From an uncultured Bacteroidales bacterium (GTDB lineage Bacteria > Bacteroidota > Bacteroidia > Bacteroidales > Bacteroidaceae), in contig CADCBH010000022.1 of the NCBI GenBank assembly GCA_902799655.1, positions 1-34,927 on the forward strand: 34,927 nt of DNA, in the 5' to 3' direction. Position numbers and translations under genes: made by a program. Position 1 is the first letter of the stretch, and every line of letters begins with the position of its first letter. This document shows positions 7,437 through 14,916 of the stretch, one piece after another. The notes under the pieces are model-generated. The model worked only from the letters and a program-made list of their open reading frames with translations, was not told where the DNA came from and ran no database searches.

Positions 7437-8596
7437 ACAGATGGTTCTATGAGTTGATGCCATTGCTGGCAGATTGATTTCAAATCGAAGCGGTGGGCTG
7501 TCTCGATGGCCTTTTGCGACACTACAGCCCAGTCCAGTTGGGTGGCTGCCTGCATCTGATGTGCCAAGCCCTTGACATCGCCATTGATGAAGTAGAGACC
7601 GAAGTCGCCCATGATCTCATAGCTGGTCGGGAGGTTCGACGAGACAACGGGCAGTCCGTGGGCCATCGCCTCGACCAATACCAGGCCAAAACCTTCCCAG
7701 CGTGAGCTCAGCACATAGACCTGCGCTTCGTGGTAGTACCTCTGGATATGGTTGGTGAAGGGATGGATGGTGATGCGCTTCTGCAGTCCGTAGTCTTCGA
7801 TGAGCTGGCGGTAGAGTGGTTCCTCAGGACCTTCACCCACGATGTCGAGCGTCCAGTCGTCGTTGGTTTCTGCAAAGAGGTGGAAGGCCTCGATGAGCAG
7901 GTCGAAACCTTTATGCTGTCTGGAGAAACGACCTACGGCGAGGAACTTGTTCGACGTACCAGTTGAGGGACTGTCGGGCTTCAGCGTCAGCGGGTTGTAG
8001 ATGACCTTTGTGGCGATATGGTATCGTTGGGCGTCGTCGTTGCTCAGCACGATGGTGGCATCGAGCTTTGCCAACTGCCATTCATAATGTTTGCGCAGGT
8101 CGGAACCGACATATAGCGAACCCTCGCTGAACAGCGCCTCATACGAGTTGTGAATCCATCCGATGAGCCTTGTGCCTTTTAATGACTTCTTGCATGAGGC
8201 CAGTTTCACAGACAGCGAGGCATGCACCCCGATGATGACATCATACTGCCCCTTCTTGAATTCGCGAAGCAGCACCTTGCGCTTCTCCGCAGGAAACGAG
8301 CTATGGGCATAGATGGCAGAGGTGAACGGCGTCTGGGGCAGATAGCGTCGATAGAGATAGCTATAGGCCTTGCAGAAGTAGTATTTCCAACTACGCGTCT
8401 TAGGAAATTCGAAGTAACGATAGTGGATATAGGCCTCATTGAGCCCATAGAGCGAGGTGTCTTCCTGACTGCTCTTGTCCTTGGTGAGTATGGTCACATC
8501 ATAGTCTTTCGCCAATTCTTTGGCGATGACGGCTGTCACGCGTTGTACTCCTCCCACCGAGAAGATGGAGTCGGTCAGAAAACAAATTCTTTTCAT
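7433..8596 (-). CDS. GT4-family glycosyltransferase
   Basis: 387 residues from ATG 8596 (Met-Lys-Arg-Ile-Cys-Phe-Leu-Thr-Asp-Ser); an in-frame codon further upstream would place the start before the promoter. The N-terminal donor/acceptor half carries the Gly-Gly-Val-Gln-Arg-Val loop near 15-20. The C-terminal half has Phe-Leu-Ala-Val-Gly-Arg-Phe-Ser-Arg-Gln-His-Lys-Gly-Phe-Asp and the EX7E motif Glu-Gly-Phe-Gly-Leu-Val-Leu-Val-Glu before Ala-Met-Ala-His-Gly. The hinge lacks the palindromic repeat found in the other two GT4 genes nearby. First gene of the operon GT4, acetyltransferase, GT4; the promoter is about 10 bases upstream, giving a very short leader. Sugar specificity unknown. Confidence 0.9.
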   Translation of the reverse strand: MKRICFLTDSIFSVGGVQRVTAVIAKELAKDYDVTILTKDKSSQEDTSLYGLNEAYIHYRYFEFPKTRSWKYYFCKAYSYLYRRYLPQTPFTSAIYAHSSFPAEKRKVLLREFKKGQYDVIIGVHASLSVKLASCKKSLKGTRLIGWIHNSYEALFSEGSLYVGSDLRKHYEWQLAKLDATIVLSNDDAQRYHIATKVIYNPLTLKPDSPSTGTSNKFLAVGRFSRQHKGFDLLIEAFHLFAETNDDWTLDIVGEGPEEPLYRQLIEDYGLQKRITIHPFTNHIQRYYHEAQVYVLSSRWEGFGLVLVEAMAHGLPVVSSNLPTSYEIMGDFGLYFINGDVKGLAHQMQAATQLDWAVVSQKAIETAHRFDLKSICQQWHQLIEPSV

Positions 8597-8605
8597 AACT
8601 GCGTA

Positions 8606-8637
8606 CAAAAATACGGATAAATCTTGATAATTCAAAA
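8606..8637 (-). promoter_or_regulatory. Promoter of the GT4-acetyltransferase-GT4 operon
   Basis: Minus-strand TATTTTTG (complement of 8606-8613) with TTTTG (complement of 8633-8637), spacer 19. It interlocks with the divergent promoter at 8624-8653, sharing 14 bases. Confidence 0.7.
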
Positions 8638-8653
8638 AAAATGCGTAAATTTG
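8624..8653 (+). promoter_or_regulatory. Promoter of the GT4/GT32-like gene pair
   Basis: TTG at 8624-8626 and TAAATTTG at 8646-8653, spacer 19, about 22 bases before ATG 8676. Confidence 0.72.
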
Positions 8654-8675
8654 TCGCACTGAACAGCGATATTTG

Positions 8676-9827
8676 ATGAAAATACTATTCCTAACCTATC
8701 ACGGCTTCGAGGATGCCAGTGGCATTAGTAAGAAGATGCTAGCCCAGATCAAGGGTCTGCGTCAGAATGGTCATGAGGTGCATGTGTGCTATTATGACCT
8801 GGCTGCCGATGGCTCGCGTTGCCGATATGTTGATGGAGAGGTGATCCGCAACTATGGGCGGGGCCGTTGGGCAACCCTCCTGCAGCGCATGGACTATCGT
8901 TGCGTCAACGACTATTGCTGGGAGCACGGGATAGCGTTGGTATATGTTCGCTGTTTCATGAATGCCTCGCCGTTTAATATCCGTTTGTTCAAACGCCTGA
9001 AGGCTGATGGCATCAAGGCTGTGATGGAGGTGCCCACCTATCCGTATGACGGAGAGTTCGTCTCGTTGCCGCTGAAGTATCGCGTGGAGCATATCTTCGA
9101 CAAGCTGTTCCGCAACCAGTTGGCCTCTTATATGGATGCCATCGTCACCTTCTCAGAGGCTTCAGAGATATTCGGACAGCGCACCATCCGCATCAGCAAT
9201 GGTGTCGACTTCGACAGTCTTCCCATCCATCATCCCTCATCATCCCCCATCCCTCAAAACCCCTCCCTTCAGGAAGGGACAGGGTTAGGCTCACTTCATC
9301 TCATCGCTGTAGCAGAGGTTCACCCCTGGCATGGCTTCGACCGCATGCTGAAAGGACTGGGCGAATACTACCGACAGGGTGGGGAACGAGAGATTGTCTT
9401 TCACATCGTAGGGGGCATAGGTGCCAGTATGATGCACGACTTCTGCAGCATCATCGAGCAATACCAGATAGAGGATAAGGTCGTCTTTCATGGCAAGCTC
9501 TTTGGGGCACAGCTCGACGAGGTCTTTGCCCAGTGCCATTTTGCCATAGGCTCATTGGCGCGTCACCGTAGTGGTATCACTCGCATCAAGACGTTGAAGA
9601 ACAGAGAGTATGCTGCCCGTGGCATCCCCTTCATCTATAGTGAGGAAGACAGCGATTTCGACCACCAACCCTATGTGCTGAAAGCACCTGCTGACGAGTC
9701 GCCCATCGACGTAGGTGGCATCGTGCGCTTCCTCTCGCAGCAGACCATCGATCCTGTTGCCATTCGCAATAGTGTGGCATCGCTCTCATGGAAGGTGCAG
9801 ATGCAACATGTGATAGAAAAATTATGA
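8676..9827 (+). CDS. Glycosyltransferase (GT4-like, divergent) with hinge repeat
   Basis: 383 residues, start ATG 8676. The N-terminus (Met-Lys-Ile-Leu-Phe-Leu-Thr-Tyr-His-Gly, then Gly-Ile-Ser-Lys-Lys-Met and Gly-His-Glu-Val) is typical of the GT4 acceptor half. The second half begins near residue 208 (His-Leu-Ile-Ala-Val-Ala-Glu-Val-His-Pro-Trp-His-Gly-Phe-Asp-Arg). The usual EX7E motif is absent; at its place stands Arg-Ile-Lys-Thr-Leu-Lys-Asn-Arg-Glu-Tyr-Ala-Ala-Arg-Gly-Ile-Pro, so this is a divergent branch. A Pro/Ser-rich insertion at about 186-207 is coded by a C-rich tract and the palindromic repeat at 9254-9290. Followed after 22 bases by the GT32-like gene, so the two are probably co-transcribed. 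Confidence 0.85.
   Translation: MKILFLTYHGFEDASGISKKMLAQIKGLRQNGHEVHVCYYDLAADGSRCRYVDGEVIRNYGRGRWATLLQRMDYRCVNDYCWEHGIALVYVRCFMNASPFNIRLFKRLKADGIKAVMEVPTYPYDGEFVSLPLKYRVEHIFDKLFRNQLASYMDAIVTFSEASEIFGQRTIRISNGVDFDSLPIHHPSSSPIPQNPSLQEGTGLGSLHLIAVAEVHPWHGFDRMLKGLGEYYRQGGEREIVFHIVGGIGASMMHDFCSIIEQYQIEDKVVFHGKLFGAQLDEVFAQCHFAIGSLARHRSGITRIKTLKNREYAARGIPFIYSEEDSDFDHQPYVLKAPADESPIDVGGIVRFLSQQTIDPVAIRNSVASLSWKVQMQHVIEKL
9254..9290 (+). repeat. Palindromic repeat inside a glycosyltransferase gene
   Basis: TCCCTTC (9264-9270) and GAAGGGA (9273-9279) form a perfect 7-base stem with a two-base loop, followed by CAGGGTTAGGC. It codes Asn-Pro-Ser-Leu-Gln-Glu-Gly-Thr-Gly-Leu-Gly at the interdomain hinge. 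Upstream (9222-9253) is an imperfect repeat of CATC and CCCTC blocks. Confidence 0.6.
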
Positions 9828-9849
9828 ACTTAACAAAATGAATTGAACG

Positions 9850-10608
9850 ATGATACCTAAAGTCATTCACCTGTGTTGGCTCAGCGGCGATGCCTATCCT
9901 GCCAAGATAGCCAAATGTATCGCCTCGTGGAAGAAATACCTGCCTGATTACGAGATTATGCTTTGGGATACCCAACGCTTCGACCTGGGCAGTTCACAAT
10001 GGGTGCGCGAGGCTTTCGAACACAAGAAGTACGCCTTTGCTGCCGACTATATCCGCTTCTACGCACTCTATCACCATGGTGGTATCTATCTTGACTCGGA
10101 TGTTGAGGTGTTGCGCAGTTTTGATGACTTGCTCGACCTGCCCTATTTCGTGGGTGCTGAGAAGGCGCAAACCCCAGAGGCTGCCATCATTGGCGCGGAG
10201 AAAGGGTGCGACTGGATCAAACAATGTCTGGACTACTACGACGCACGACCCTTTGTCAAGGCAGATGGTTCACTCGACATCCGCAAACTGCCAGAAATCA
10301 TGGTGGAGCAGATTGAGAAAATCAAGCCCTTGCGCGTGTTAAGCATCGACGACAGTCTGAAGATTCGCCAACTGGATATGCAGCAGGAGGTGTTGGAATT
10401 CAACGATGCTTTCTTCTCGCCCAAAGTGTTTGACTCACGCGAGGTGGAGATAACGCCCTATACCTATGCCATCCACCACTATCAGAACTCGTGGTTCTCG
10501 CCTAAGGCAAAGGCCTACTACCGCTTCCGTGCCTTCTTGGTGAAAGTCTTCGGACTCACCTTCGTGCGTAAGGCAGAGAAGCTAATGATGCCCTGGAAGT
10601 TCAGATAG
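9850..10608 (+). CDS. GT32-like glycosyltransferase with DXD motif
   Basis: 252 residues. It opens with Ile-Pro-Lys-Val-Ile-His-Leu-Cys-Trp and carries Ala-Ala-Asp-Tyr-Ile-Arg-Phe-Tyr-Ala-Leu-Tyr-His-His-Gly-Gly-Ile-Tyr-Leu-Asp-Ser-Asp-Val at 64-85, the signature of the Gly_transf_sug family (Och1/capsular polysaccharide type). Asp82 and Asp84 are the metal and nucleotide-sugar binding pair. GT-A fold, retaining enzymes. The C-terminus is basic and Phe-rich, perhaps membrane-associating. Second gene of a two-gene operon with the upstream GT4. Its end overlaps the end of the convergent Stealth gene by eight bases. Confidence 0.88.
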   Translation: MIPKVIHLCWLSGDAYPAKIAKCIASWKKYLPDYEIMLWDTQRFDLGSSQWVREAFEHKKYAFAADYIRFYALYHHGGIYLDSDVEVLRSFDDLLDLPYFVGAEKAQTPEAAIIGAEKGCDWIKQCLDYYDARPFVKADGSLDIRKLPEIMVEQIEKIKPLRVLSIDDSLKIRQLDMQQEVLEFNDAFFSPKVFDSREVEITPYTYAIHHYQNSWFSPKAKAYYRFRAFLVKVFGLTFVRKAEKLMMPWKFR

Positions 10609-11623
10609 CCTCAAACGACGACTTGTTGGGATACTTCTTCTCAAAAAGTTGCTGTAGTCTCTTGTTGATGTAGATAAAGTCTTCATCAGTACACAGCGCA
10701 TCGTCATTCAAGCAGATAGAAACGTATTTCTCCTCTTCAAGTGCTTTCTCGATGCTCTCGACGATCTTTCTCTCTATGAGGAAGAAGAACTCGCTGTTCC
10801 TCCTCTTAGGATAAAAGAGGTTTTTGGCAAGTTGCCAATAGCGGAAGAGGTAATTGTTGACCGTATTGTCTTCACGGAATCTGGTGCAGGCTGCCGTGAG
10901 TACCTCTGGCTCTTTTTCCCATAATTCATCATAGGTGGACTTGAGGAATGTCTGTTCGGTATGATAATTGGAAAAACCGATAAACAACCTCTTGTCCAGC
11001 AACAGGCAACTCACGATATTGCCTTTTATTCCCAGATGTGGGCCAAACCATCGCCTGGGAGACTGGCGGAATGTGTTCCGCCTGTTGAAGTGGCTATTGA
11101 TCACACCAATATCAGCAAGCATGGACATGTAGTTTCCGAATTTGTTCCTCTTGGTGTAAATCGGTACATTGAGAAATGTCTCATTATTGATGTCACATGG
11201 GAGCCCGTTTCGGAAGTAATAATCTGGCTTGACGGGTGCGTTGAGGAGCATATCGTCGTTGAAATAGACAAACTGCTCTGATAGACCTTTTATCTTGTGA
11301 AGATGAAATTCTATCGTACGGCAATTGAAGGTTGGCAGATAGTCGTGAGGAATAAAATCTTCATGTTTGACAAGCTCGAGTTTGGGACAATCAGGATTGA
11401 TCCAGTCAGGGAATTTGCCGTTGGTGACCAAAAAGACTTTGCGTACCCATGGTGCATACTTTTCAACAGCACGGAACCAATACTGGAAGAAGTCTGTACT
11501 GCGGAATCGGGCACTCTCTTTTCGACCCTTCGCATTCGGACTGTATAATGCCAGCGATTTCTGCCATTCTGGGTCAGTAGAGTCTAACCATGTTACAACG
11601 AAATCAATCTCTCTCTCTTTCAT
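10601..11623 (-). CDS. Stealth family sugar-phosphate transferase (copy 1)
   Basis: 340 residues from ATG 11623; a GTG three codons earlier is less likely. All conserved Stealth regions are visible: CR1 Ile-Asp-Phe-Val-Val-Thr-Trp-Leu-Asp (6-14), CR2 with Tyr-Trp-Phe-Arg-Ala-Val-Glu-Lys-Tyr-Ala-Pro-Trp (48-59), Thr-Asn-Gly and Tyr-Phe-Asn-Asp-Asp-Met (120-125), and CR3 Trp-Phe-Gly-Pro-His-Leu-Gly (about 187-193). The family includes bacterial capsule hexose-1-phosphate transferases and the human GlcNAc-1-phosphotransferase; they move a sugar-phosphate from a nucleotide sugar to a glycan hydroxyl, making phosphodiester links. It is the last gene of the operon 14831 to 10601, 30 bases after a paralogue. 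Confidence 0.9.
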   Translation of the reverse strand: MKEREIDFVVTWLDSTDPEWQKSLALYSPNAKGRKESARFRSTDFFQYWFRAVEKYAPWVRKVFLVTNGKFPDWINPDCPKLELVKHEDFIPHDYLPTFNCRTIEFHLHKIKGLSEQFVYFNDDMLLNAPVKPDYYFRNGLPCDINNETFLNVPIYTKRNKFGNYMSMLADIGVINSHFNRRNTFRQSPRRWFGPHLGIKGNIVSCLLLDKRLFIGFSNYHTEQTFLKSTYDELWEKEPEVLTAACTRFREDNTVNNYLFRYWQLAKNLFYPKRRNSEFFFLIERKIVESIEKALEEEKYVSICLNDDALCTDEDFIYINKRLQQLFEKKYPNKSSFEAI

Positions 11624-11653
11624 GATGCTCACAATATATTTAATGGTAAACGG

Positions 11654-12673
11654 TTATATTTCGAATGATGACTTTTGTGGGAATTTCTTTTCAAACAGTC
11701 GTTGTAGTCCTGCGTGAATAGGCTCAAAATCTTCGTCACAGCACAAGGTGCTGTCGTTCAGGCAAAGCGAGGCATACTGACTGCTGTTGAACGCTTTCTC
11801 TATTTTATTCAGAATATCGCGTTTGATAAGGAAAAAATACCTTCCTTTCCTCTTGACAGGATAGAACAGATTCTTGGCGAACTGCCAATAACGGAAGATG
11901 TATGGGTTGGCTGTCACATCTTCACGAAATCTGGTACAACTGGCATTCATGAATTCTGGCGCAGCCTCCCACACCTCGTTGAATACAGATTTCAAATAGG
12001 CCTGTTCAATGTGGAAATTGGAGAAACCTGCGAACAATCTTCTTTGGAACAGTAAGAAACTCATCACATTACCACGGATTCCTAGATGCGGTCCGAACCA
12101 TCTGCGAGGAGACTGTCTGACAGTTTCCTTCCTATTGAAAAAGCCATTAATGACACCTAAGTCTGCCAGCATCTGCATATAGATGCCATAGCGATCGGAC
12201 TTGGTATAGATGGGGACGTTGTAACACGTCTCTTTGTTGAGGTCACAAGGCAGTCCATCTCTGAAATAATACTCTGGTTTGATAGGGGCATTAAGATACA
12301 TGTCATCATTGAAATAGACGAAATGCTCTGAGAGTCCCTGGATGCGATGCATGAACAATTCTATCGTACAAGAAGAGAACGTTGGCAGATATTCTGCTGG
12401 TATGTAGTCGGAATGTTTGACGAGAACCAGTTTCTTGTTCTCAGTATTGATCCAACTAGGAAACTTCCCATTGGTTATCAGATATACTTTGTGTACCCAT
12501 GGTGCATACTTCTCTACTGCACGGAACCAATATCGGAATATATCCATATTCCTGAAACGTGCATTTCCCTTTAGTCCATTGTTGTCTGGTCGGTATTTTA
12601 AATAGGCTTCTTGCCATTTTGGGTCGTCAGAGTCTAACCATGTGACTACAAAATCTATCTGTGTTTCTTTCAT
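11654..12673 (-). CDS. Stealth family sugar-phosphate transferase (copy 2)
   Basis: 339 residues with the same block order as the gene at 10601-11623 and well over half identical residues by eye along the whole length, so the two are tandem duplicates. CR1 Ile-Asp-Phe-Val-Val-Thr-Trp-Leu-Asp, CR2 with Tyr-Phe-Asn-Asp-Asp-Met and CR3 Trp-Phe-Gly-Pro-His-Leu-Gly are all intact, so both copies look active. The DNA has diverged more than the protein, which argues for an old duplication and separate specificity rather than a recent copy (inference). Preceded by a GT4 gene 28 bases upstream in the same operon. Confidence 0.9.
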   Translation of the reverse strand: MKETQIDFVVTWLDSDDPKWQEAYLKYRPDNNGLKGNARFRNMDIFRYWFRAVEKYAPWVHKVYLITNGKFPSWINTENKKLVLVKHSDYIPAEYLPTFSSCTIELFMHRIQGLSEHFVYFNDDMYLNAPIKPEYYFRDGLPCDLNKETCYNVPIYTKSDRYGIYMQMLADLGVINGFFNRKETVRQSPRRWFGPHLGIRGNVMSFLLFQRRLFAGFSNFHIEQAYLKSVFNEVWEAAPEFMNASCTRFREDVTANPYIFRYWQFAKNLFYPVKRKGRYFFLIKRDILNKIEKAFNSSQYASLCLNDSTLCCDEDFEPIHAGLQRLFEKKFPQKSSFEI

Positions 12674-12701
12674 GTTCTTTTGATGATGTTAGTGATGTTT
12701 A

Positions 12702-13832
12702 CTATTGACAGAGCGATTCAAACAGAGACTGCCATCGTCTCATGATGATATCTATATCAAAGTATTTTGTCCGCTCAATGGCCGCATTTGAAAATTGTTT
12801 CCTAAGTTGTTGGTCTTCAATAAGATGACAGAGTCTTTCAGCAAACATATCATCGTTTCCATTCTCGATGAGATAGCCGCATTGTTGGTCCTTGATAATG
12901 CTTCGTGGACCATTCGGACAGTCGAAGGCAACACAAGGTACACCATGCATCATCGCTTCAAGAATGACGAGTGAGAAACCTTCGTAATAGGATGTCACGG
13001 CGCAAATGGAACTGTTGACATATTCTTGGCTGATATGATGGGTGACTCCGTGAAGTGTCACGTTCTTGATATGATGGTCGTCAGCATAATGGGCCAATTG
13101 GGTTCTTACCCCGCCATCGCCAAAGATATCTAAATGCCAGTCAGCATGTTTGGCGTTTACCAGTCCCCATATTTTCAGAAGTCTCTTATAGCCTTTGACA
13201 TGCGAAAAACGTCCTACTGCTATCACACGTTTGGCAGTACATGTGCTATACTGGCTGATGTCCATCGAAGAAAAATTGGGAATGACTTCCACCCGATGCG
13301 CTTTCTTCAGCAGTCTCCTTTCATCATCTGTCAGGCTGACAAACACATCTGCCTGCTTGACGAGTGTGTTGAAATAGTGCTTTTTGAATACTTTGGATAG
13401 CCATGACTTGTTCTGAAAGTCTGAGTATAGGTGGTATTCAAGAGGTTCGTGAACCTCTATGATCTTTTTGGCCCTACAAGGAATGGTATATGCAATATAG
13501 GGTTTGAAAAGGGGAAAAGTAATCAAAATGTCAGGGTCGATTCTCAGGACAGCCTCTGTGGTCTCTTTCTGAATCCTTTTGTCGATATCCCGCTTTATCC
13601 ATAACCGTTTAGGATAGCTGCATTTGTATTGATTGTAATAGGGGATTCCAAGATGAATGAGACGGACTTTCCCAGACAAGGGATAGGCGACAGGGACATT
13701 CGTGTGATGACATTGTGTGATGATAGATACATCATAACCCAAACGCTCAGAAAGGTAGTTGGCTTTTTCTATGATAATCCTTTCAGCCCCACCTTTGACT
13801 TCTAACGTTGGTATAATATATACTATTTTCAT
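12702..13832 (-). CDS. GT4-family glycosyltransferase
   Basis: 376 residues. N-terminal Met-Lys-Ile-Val-Tyr-Ile-Ile-Pro with Val-Lys-Gly-Gly-Ala-Glu-Arg-Ile, the GT4 glycine loop. The C-terminal half shows Val-Ile-Ala-Val-Gly-Arg-Phe-Ser-His-Val-Lys-Gly-Tyr, then EX7E Glu-Gly-Phe-Ser-Leu-Val-Ile-Leu-Glu followed by Ala-Met-Met-His-Gly-Val-Pro. It resembles GalNAc/GlcNAc-transferring GT4 enzymes of O-antigen and capsule loci, but the donor cannot be fixed. Three bases separate its start from the stop of the upstream GT2 gene, so translation is probably coupled. Confidence 0.9.
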   Translation of the reverse strand: MKIVYIIPTLEVKGGAERIIIEKANYLSERLGYDVSIITQCHHTNVPVAYPLSGKVRLIHLGIPYYNQYKCSYPKRLWIKRDIDKRIQKETTEAVLRIDPDILITFPLFKPYIAYTIPCRAKKIIEVHEPLEYHLYSDFQNKSWLSKVFKKHYFNTLVKQADVFVSLTDDERRLLKKAHRVEVIPNFSSMDISQYSTCTAKRVIAVGRFSHVKGYKRLLKIWGLVNAKHADWHLDIFGDGGVRTQLAHYADDHHIKNVTLHGVTHHISQEYVNSSICAVTSYYEGFSLVILEAMMHGVPCVAFDCPNGPRSIIKDQQCGYLIENGNDDMFAERLCHLIEDQQLRKQFSNAAIERTKYFDIDIIMRRWQSLFESLCQ

Positions 13833-13835
13833 CTC

Positions 13836-14831
13836 TTAATGCTTGAATCTCTTTCTGAGGCGAATGTTTATATTGACGAAATGGAAATAGAAGTAAGGGA
13901 GGTATCTGAATGTGATAGAATGAATCAACTGATTCAATCCATTTGAGAAAAACAAGTCGGGAGCATTCCTTTTAATCTCTTTGAGAAGGAATACTCTGAA
14001 TGTGCTGTCTTTGATGCCAAAGAAGATGTCGTGGACAAAGACGGAGAATGAGGTGTAAATGTCATCCTTGAGCTTGCTTAGAACGTCAGGACTAAGGCCC
14101 TTCAGCCTGGTGAGCTCCCATGTCTTGGATATGATAATAGGATAATCTAAGGCTCTTTTCTTGCTGAACGAGATAGAGGCTGCCCCAGGTCTGCCTGTCC
14201 GATAGATATTGAGCAGCCAAGTCGTTCTTAGGCACTTTTGTGCCTTGAGGTATGCTTCATGTGTAAAGGGTACATCTTGGCAATAAATACCAGGTATGAA
14301 TTGTAATCCGTTGTCGAGTATGAAACATCTTCTATACAAGGTGCGCCATACAAAACACTCATGAGGATTCAGGTCTTCCAGAAAGAGCTCTTTACCAGTC
14401 TTCTCTTGTACACGAAACGCTTGTTGGGGTATGTTTGGCTGGTTGCCGATTTGCTCGTCCGTCATCTTCAGAAAATCTGCAACGACTAAATCTGCCTGAG
14501 ATTCAAGTGCTTTGTCAAGTAGGGGCTTTAGACTGTTGTCAATCAGCAGGTCGTCAGAATCAGGCATCAGGATATAGTCTCCCTGAGCAGCTGCAATACC
14601 GTTGTTGCGGGCAACGGATAGACTCAGATTCTCTTGATGGATAACGGTGATGTTGCGATGCTGGGCTATGATGTCGGCTATCATCTCCATGCTCTTGTCT
14701 GTAGAGCCGTCATTGACGATGATGACTTCATAGTCTTCATCATCAAGCCCTTGTCTGAAAATACTCTCAAAACAAGGGCGAATATATTTCTCGACATTGT
14801 AAACAGGAACAATGATCGATAGCTTAGCCAT
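13836..14831 (-). CDS. GT2-family glycosyltransferase
   Basis: 331 residues. A classic GT2 (GT-A) N-terminus: Leu-Ser-Ile-Ile-Val-Pro-Val-Tyr-Asn-Val-Glu-Lys-Tyr, then Val-Asn-Asp-Gly-Ser-Thr-Asp near 40-46 and the metal-binding Met-Pro-Asp-Ser-Asp-Asp near 88-93. The C-terminal 120 residues are a helical, basic region often seen in capsule GT2 enzymes. First gene of the minus-strand operon GT2, GT4, Stealth, Stealth. Such enzymes transfer hexose or HexNAc to a lipid-linked glycan on the inner membrane; specificity unknown. Confidence 0.92.
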   Translation of the reverse strand: MAKLSIIVPVYNVEKYIRPCFESIFRQGLDDEDYEVIIVNDGSTDKSMEMIADIIAQHRNITVIHQENLSLSVARNNGIAAAQGDYILMPDSDDLLIDNSLKPLLDKALESQADLVVADFLKMTDEQIGNQPNIPQQAFRVQEKTGKELFLEDLNPHECFVWRTLYRRCFILDNGLQFIPGIYCQDVPFTHEAYLKAQKCLRTTWLLNIYRTGRPGAASISFSKKRALDYPIIISKTWELTRLKGLSPDVLSKLKDDIYTSFSVFVHDIFFGIKDSTFRVFLLKEIKRNAPDLFFSNGLNQLIHSITFRYLPYFYFHFVNINIRLRKRFKH

Positions 14832-14851
14832 AGCAGTTTAGTATTTTTCTG

Positions 14852-14883
14852 CAAATATAAACAGAAAAGTTGATAAATCAAAA
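14852..14883 (-). promoter_or_regulatory. Promoter of the GT2-GT4-Stealth-Stealth operon
   Basis: Minus-strand TATATTTG (complement of 14852-14859) and TTTTG (complement of 14879-14883) with a 19-base spacer. Interlocked by 14 bases with the divergent promoter at 14870-14900. Confidence 0.78.
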
Positions 14884-14900
14884 TATTTTTGCTATATTTG
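14870..14900 (+). promoter_or_regulatory. Promoter of the GT2 gene at 14917
   Basis: TTG at 14870-14872 and TATATTTG at 14893-14900, spacer 20. A short AAGG precedes the ATG. Confidence 0.75.
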
Positions 14901-14916
14901 CACAAAAATCATAAGG

